A stretch of 64,000 nucleotides of DNA, taken from contig CAMLDI010000015.1 of assembly GCA_946478845.1 (NCBI GenBank), positions 5,587 to 69,586 on the forward strand, in the 5' to 3' direction. The translations under genes were made by a program, and so were the position numbers. The DNA is from an uncultured Paenibacillaceae bacterium (GTDB lineage Bacteria > Bacillota > Bacilli > Aneurinibacillales > Aneurinibacillaceae). This document shows, piece after piece, positions 61,259-64,000 of this stretch (position 1 is its first letter; each line of letters begins with the position of its first letter). The notes beneath the pieces were generated by a model. The model had not been told where the DNA came from. It saw only the letters and a list, made by a program, of their open reading frames with translations, and made no database searches.

Positions 61259-61412
61259 CAGTGCTTTGTGAATGGGGAGAACTTCTTCATCCTTTGGATA
61301 AATTGGTATTTTTAAGTTAATTAAGAACAATTATAATTATTCGTTAAAGATACACAGACGAAAATCGCTCTGAGTGAGATAATCTCTGTAAAAGGGGCGG
61401 AGGTTGATCCAG

Positions 61413-62264
61413 TTGAGAGGCTTAAAGATATTTATTGGAATCATGGTTTCGTTAATCTTCATTGTTCTTTCATTTTTCTGGTGGGACAAGTATCGGTTAA
61501 ATAAAGCAGAGAAATTAGCAAATGAATACTACAGTGCTATAAAAAGCGGGGACTATGATAAAGCCTTTGAATATCTGTTGCTTTATAAAGGCGCTACTGA
61601 TCAACCAGAAAAAATAAGTAAAGAAGTGGCCAAAGAAAATTACAATAAAAATATAGCGATATTAAAAAGCATAGATTATAAATTGCTAGATTATAAAGTT
61701 ACAGCTAACAGAGATGACTATGTTATTGGAGCCCATGCCACAATAAAAGTGCAATGTGATGGTAAAATTATTGAAGCAAGTGAAACGATTCAATTTTCTC
61801 CATCCCTTGAAAAACTTTGGATTGATTACTCAGATGACCCCTTCTCTCAGTATAGCCATCGCTATACCGACTTTTATGATGTAAATTATGTTGGGAAACT
61901 GGCCACTAAACTTATGATTGAAAAAGCAGAGATTTTTAAGGGTTTTGGACAGGTTTATGCCAGTGATGGGGGAGCTTACTATATCGAGGCAGAAGCTATC
62001 AGTGAGTTTTTGCAGGCAATTAAGAAAGCTGAAAAAGCGCAAGAAAAAGTAGATTTAAATAAGCCAAACTATATGGTACGAATGGAATTCATGAAGAATA
62101 ATCCAATGAATTTTAAGTTCTGGGTTAATAAGGAAAAAATCCTGTTTGTCTTTGCTGAAGACCCCAATACAGTATATCAGTTTTCAAAAGGGACTTTCCC
62201 TGAAAAGGATAATGTGTTTGATTTTGTAGAGTGGAAATACATCGGTACAGTTAAAAAAATATAA
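61413..62264 (+). CDS. Membrane-anchored extracytoplasmic protein
   Basis: A 283-residue protein with an N-terminal anchor (KIFIGIMVSLIFIVLSFFWW, residues 4-23) and an outside region. The TTG at 61413 lies 9 nt after GGCGGAGG; the TTG at 61404 touches the ribosome site. The mature part (KAEKLANEYYSAIKSGDYDK, DYVIGAHATIKVQC) fits NTF2-like/DUF4878-type exported folds. It is followed by a terminator. No specific function is evident. Confidence 0.65.
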   Translation: MRGLKIFIGIMVSLIFIVLSFFWWDKYRLNKAEKLANEYYSAIKSGDYDKAFEYLLLYKGATDQPEKISKEVAKENYNKNIAILKSIDYKLLDYKVTANRDDYVIGAHATIKVQCDGKIIEASETIQFSPSLEKLWIDYSDDPFSQYSHRYTDFYDVNYVGKLATKLMIEKAEIFKGFGQVYASDGGAYYIEAEAISEFLQAIKKAEKAQEKVDLNKPNYMVRMEFMKNNPMNFKFWVNKEKILFVFAEDPNTVYQFSKGTFPEKDNVFDFVEWKYIGTVKKI

Positions 62265-62276
62265 TTTAGAAAGGAA

Positions 62277-62306
62277 AAGTCTTCCTTTATCAGGAAGGCT
62301 TTTTTA
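62277..62306 (+). terminator. Terminator of the 61.4-kb gene
   Basis: Stem AAGTCTTCC with GGAAGGCTT (one T-G pair), 7-nt loop and a T-run running into the next pseudogene. Confidence 0.8.
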
Positions 62307-62798
62307 ACGTTTCATATTTGCCGTGCTGCTAATGTGTCTGTAGGTTCCATTTACTTTTATTTTAAAAATAAAGAAGAAATTTATTCCGCTGTTTATGAGG
62401 GGATTTTAGAGGACATTGTTCAATCTACAGATGTTGTTGTAGAGGAAGAAAGTGACATTAAGGAAATCGTAGAGAAAAGTATTCGGGGATTTGTTAGTTA
62501 TATGGCAACCCATGAACATGCTGTTCGATTTTTAGTAAAAAATAGTTATTCTGTAAATATGAATCTATAACGAGATGATGTTTTTCAGGCTAGTTCCATT
62601 AAAATGAAAAAACAGTTTGATGAGTGGATTGCTAAGGGGAAAATAAAACCCATCAACACGGATCTAGCTTCTATGGCCTGGATGGGGTCAACCTATCATG
62701 TTATTCGAAGTTGGAATTTTACTGATAAAACAATGGATGTAGACGAGGTTACCCGTTTTTTGACTGAATTTAATTTACGAGGACTGGGGATTCAATAG
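62307..62798 (+). pseudogene. TetR-family gene, 5'-truncated with an in-frame stop
   Basis: The reading starts in the middle of the TetR HTH (ICRAANVSVGSIYFYFKNKE), so about the first 30 residues are missing; the terminator T-run abuts the break. The frame continues to a TAA at 62568-62570 (VNMNL*), and after the stop continues in the same frame (ASSIKMKKQFDEWIAKGKIK) to 62798 with a normal TetR C-terminal pattern. One nonsense codon plus a deleted start make it non-functional. It may have regulated the next, truncated gene. Confidence 0.85.
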
Positions 62799-62830
62799 TT
62801 TAATCATCTACTAAATGGAGATGAATACAA

Positions 62831-63115
62831 ATGGGAGAGTACATCAAGAGTCTCAATGAAATAAGTAAAGAAAATCATGCTCTTGTCGGAGGTAAAGGAG
62901 CAAACCTTGGGGAGTTGGTCAAGGGAGGGTTTCTTGTTCCATCAGGGTTTTGCATAACGACTGAAGCTTTTGATTTATTTATAAAAGAGAATAACATTGA
63001 TATAAACAATGTGGCAGAGGATCCAGATGTTTTCAGAAAGAGAAAAATGCCAATTCAGTTAACCAGGGAAATCATAACTGCTTTTGATCACATGTTTGAT
63101 AAAAATAAGAGGTAG
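62831..63115 (+). pseudogene. PEP synthase/pyruvate-phosphate-dikinase-like gene, truncated after the first 94 residues
   Basis: ATG 62831 behind AAATGGAGATG begins a normal N-terminus of the PEP/pyruvate-binding ATP-grasp family (GGKGANLGELVKGGFLVPSG, FCITTEAFDLFIKENNI). Full-length relatives (PEP synthase, rifampicin phosphotransferase) run to about 850-900 residues, but this one ends at 94. The IS607-family element starts within about 50-100 bases, so insertion or an associated deletion probably removed the rest. Confidence 0.8.
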
Positions 63116-63146
63116 AAAACAGAACAAATAATATTAATTGAATTTT

Positions 63147-63179
63147 ATAAAACCTACTGACAAAATCAGTAGGTTTTAT
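63147..63179. repeat. Perfect hairpin at the left side of the IS607 element
   Basis: Fourteen-base perfect stem (ATAAAACCTACTGA with TCAGTAGGTTTTAT) around CAAAA. It lies between the truncated PEP-synthase-like gene and tnpA. It could be a subterminal hairpin of the element or a bidirectional terminator that shields the transposase from outside transcription. Confidence 0.6.
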
Positions 63180-63218
63180 TATAATTATAGCATAAATGAA
63201 AGATGGGGGTATTTTCCT

Positions 63219-63872
63219 TTGAAACTACCTATTGGAAAAATAGCTAAAGAAATCGGTGTCTCATTAGACACTTTACGTAGATGGGAAAAGGAAGGCAAGA
63301 TAACCTCCGAACGAACTTCTGGTGGTCATAGGAGATACAATCTTGACCAAATTCTTACCTTTGTGAACGCAAAGAAAAACAAAATGGTTGAAAAAATAGC
63401 TGTAGGTTATGCAAGGGTTTCGACACCGAATAAAAAGGATGATCTTGAACGACAAAAACATGTTTTAGAACTCTATTGTGCTGCGAAAGGTTTTAAATAT
63501 CGAATAATAGAAGATATAGGTTCAGGGTTAAATTACGAAAAGACAGGTTTAAAAGAGTTAATTCGTTTAATAGAAACCAATCAAATCAGCCATTTAATTA
63601 TAAATTATAAAGACAGATTGTTACGTTTTGGTTCTGAAATTATTTTTGAGATGTGCAGAATTAGAGGGATTGAAGTTGTTGTTTTAAATGAAGACGACCA
63701 AAAATCCTACGAGGAAGAATTAGTGGATGATGTATTATCGATTATTACCGTATTTTCAGCCAAATTGTATGGTAGTAGAAGTCACAAAAATAAAAAAGTG
63801 ATAGAAACAACAAATAAATTGTTTAAAGGAGAGGAGGTTTCTGATGGCAAAACCGAAAAGACAAAAACCTAA
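63219..63872 (+). CDS. tnpA: IS607-family serine recombinase TnpA
   Basis: A 217-residue protein, the expected length. An N-terminal MerR-like HTH (IGKIAKEIGVSLDTLRRWEK, residues 5-24, and SGGHRRYNLDQI) is followed by a small serine recombinase domain: YARVSTPNK with catalytic Ser68, LERQKHVLELYC and KDRLLRFGSEIIFEMC. TnpA excises and inserts the element through a serine-linked intermediate. The start is TTG 63219; the longer frame from 63138 reads through the hairpin and is unlikely. All catalytic features look intact. Confidence 0.92.
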   Translation: MKLPIGKIAKEIGVSLDTLRRWEKEGKITSERTSGGHRRYNLDQILTFVNAKKNKMVEKIAVGYARVSTPNKKDDLERQKHVLELYCAAKGFKYRIIEDIGSGLNYEKTGLKELIRLIETNQISHLIINYKDRLLRFGSEIIFEMCRIRGIEVVVLNEDDQKSYEEELVDDVLSIITVFSAKLYGSRSHKNKKVIETTNKLFKGEEVSDGKTEKTKT

Positions 63873-64000
63873 AGTAATCAAAAGAGTTCCCAAAAACGTA
63901 AAACAACACGTCGTTTATTTTAGTGATGATCAGGAGCTATTCATCATTGCTAACCGGTACAAAAACGTGAAAAATTACGTTTATTCAAGGTATTCCGGAA
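63844..64000 (+). CDS. tnpB: TnpB, 3' partial (RNA-guided nuclease family)
   Basis: ATG 63844 sits inside the end of tnpA behind GGAGAGGAGG and begins MAKPKRQKPKVIKRVPKNVK, then YFSDDQELFIIANRYKNVKN before the window ends, matching the basic start of TnpB. The RuvC and zinc-finger parts lie outside the window. TnpB uses an omega RNA to cut donor sites and keep the element. Only 52 residues are visible. Confidence 0.8.
   Translation, partial: MAKPKRQKPKVIKRVPKNVKQHVVYFSDDQELFIIANRYKNVKNYVYSRYSG

Larger units (their letters stand above)
63130..64000 (+). mobile_element. IS607-family insertion sequence, right part off the window
   Basis: Contains a complete serine-recombinase TnpA and the start of TnpB overlapping it by 29 nt, the standard IS607 gene order. 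The left end is only approximate (after 63115) because IS607 elements have no clear terminal repeats. The right end is not in view, so integrity of the whole copy is unproven. Confidence 0.8.

Noticed and set aside
1..64000. CRISPR arrays, tRNA or rRNA genes
   Set aside because: No run of evenly spaced direct repeats with spacers, no tRNA-like TTCGA/CCA pattern and no rRNA-like blocks were noticed on reading; a dedicated scan could still find a tRNA I missed.

Overview
The window looks like chromosome from a low-GC, Gram-positive, probably endospore-forming member of Bacilli (Bacillota). The grounds are AT-rich intergenic DNA, strong GGAGG-type ribosome binding sites with many TTG and GTG starts, a LysM/GH18 spore-cortex-type glycosidase, SpoVT/AbrB-fold regulators, and DinB and DUF2200 proteins typical of Bacillales. 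I cannot name the species. No rRNA, tRNA or CRISPR array was seen.

Positions 1 to about 33.2 kb form a dense defence island. In order it holds: the 3' part of an SMC/MukB-like ATPase gene; a four-gene operon of PLD-SNF2 helicase, DUF4391 protein and type III Mod and Res; a convergent sce7726/beta-protein pair; a TnpB-like 3' relic; a three-gene operon of a UvrD/AddA-like helicase, an AddB-like Fe-S protein with no visible nuclease motif, and a second UvrD-like helicase; a giant Upf1-like helicase fused to a Vsr-type nuclease domain; small orphan and membrane genes; McrBC with an EVE-like domain in McrB; and two tandem AbrB/PIN toxin-antitoxin pairs. The three-gene helicase operon is the best candidate here for an undescribed system.

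Positions 33-48.8 kb are mostly metabolic. They hold DUF6155, RDD and NTF2-like genes and a CoA-disulfide reductase-rhodanese fusion behind a CsoR/CstR-like operator. Next comes a sigma-54 enhancer-binding protein (CBS-PAS-AAA-Fis) placed before a five-gene acyl-CoA catabolic operon that has a textbook -24/-12 promoter and an upstream dyad. AraC/GyrI, lipoprotein, DUF2200 and D-cysteine desulfhydrase genes follow, with a decayed IS607-type element among them.

Positions 48.8-64 kb hold the LysM/GH18 enzyme; a WYL regulator divergent from a macrodomain-HTH fusion and a VWA protein, a possible ADP-ribose-linked stress or defence module; a sulfotransferase coupled to a vanadium-haloperoxidase-like enzyme; a di-Mop molbindin; a TetR/MMPL exporter pair with two matching operators; and, at the right edge, a broken TetR gene, a truncated PEP-synthase-like gene and an apparently intact IS607-family element (TnpA, start of TnpB) that runs off the window.
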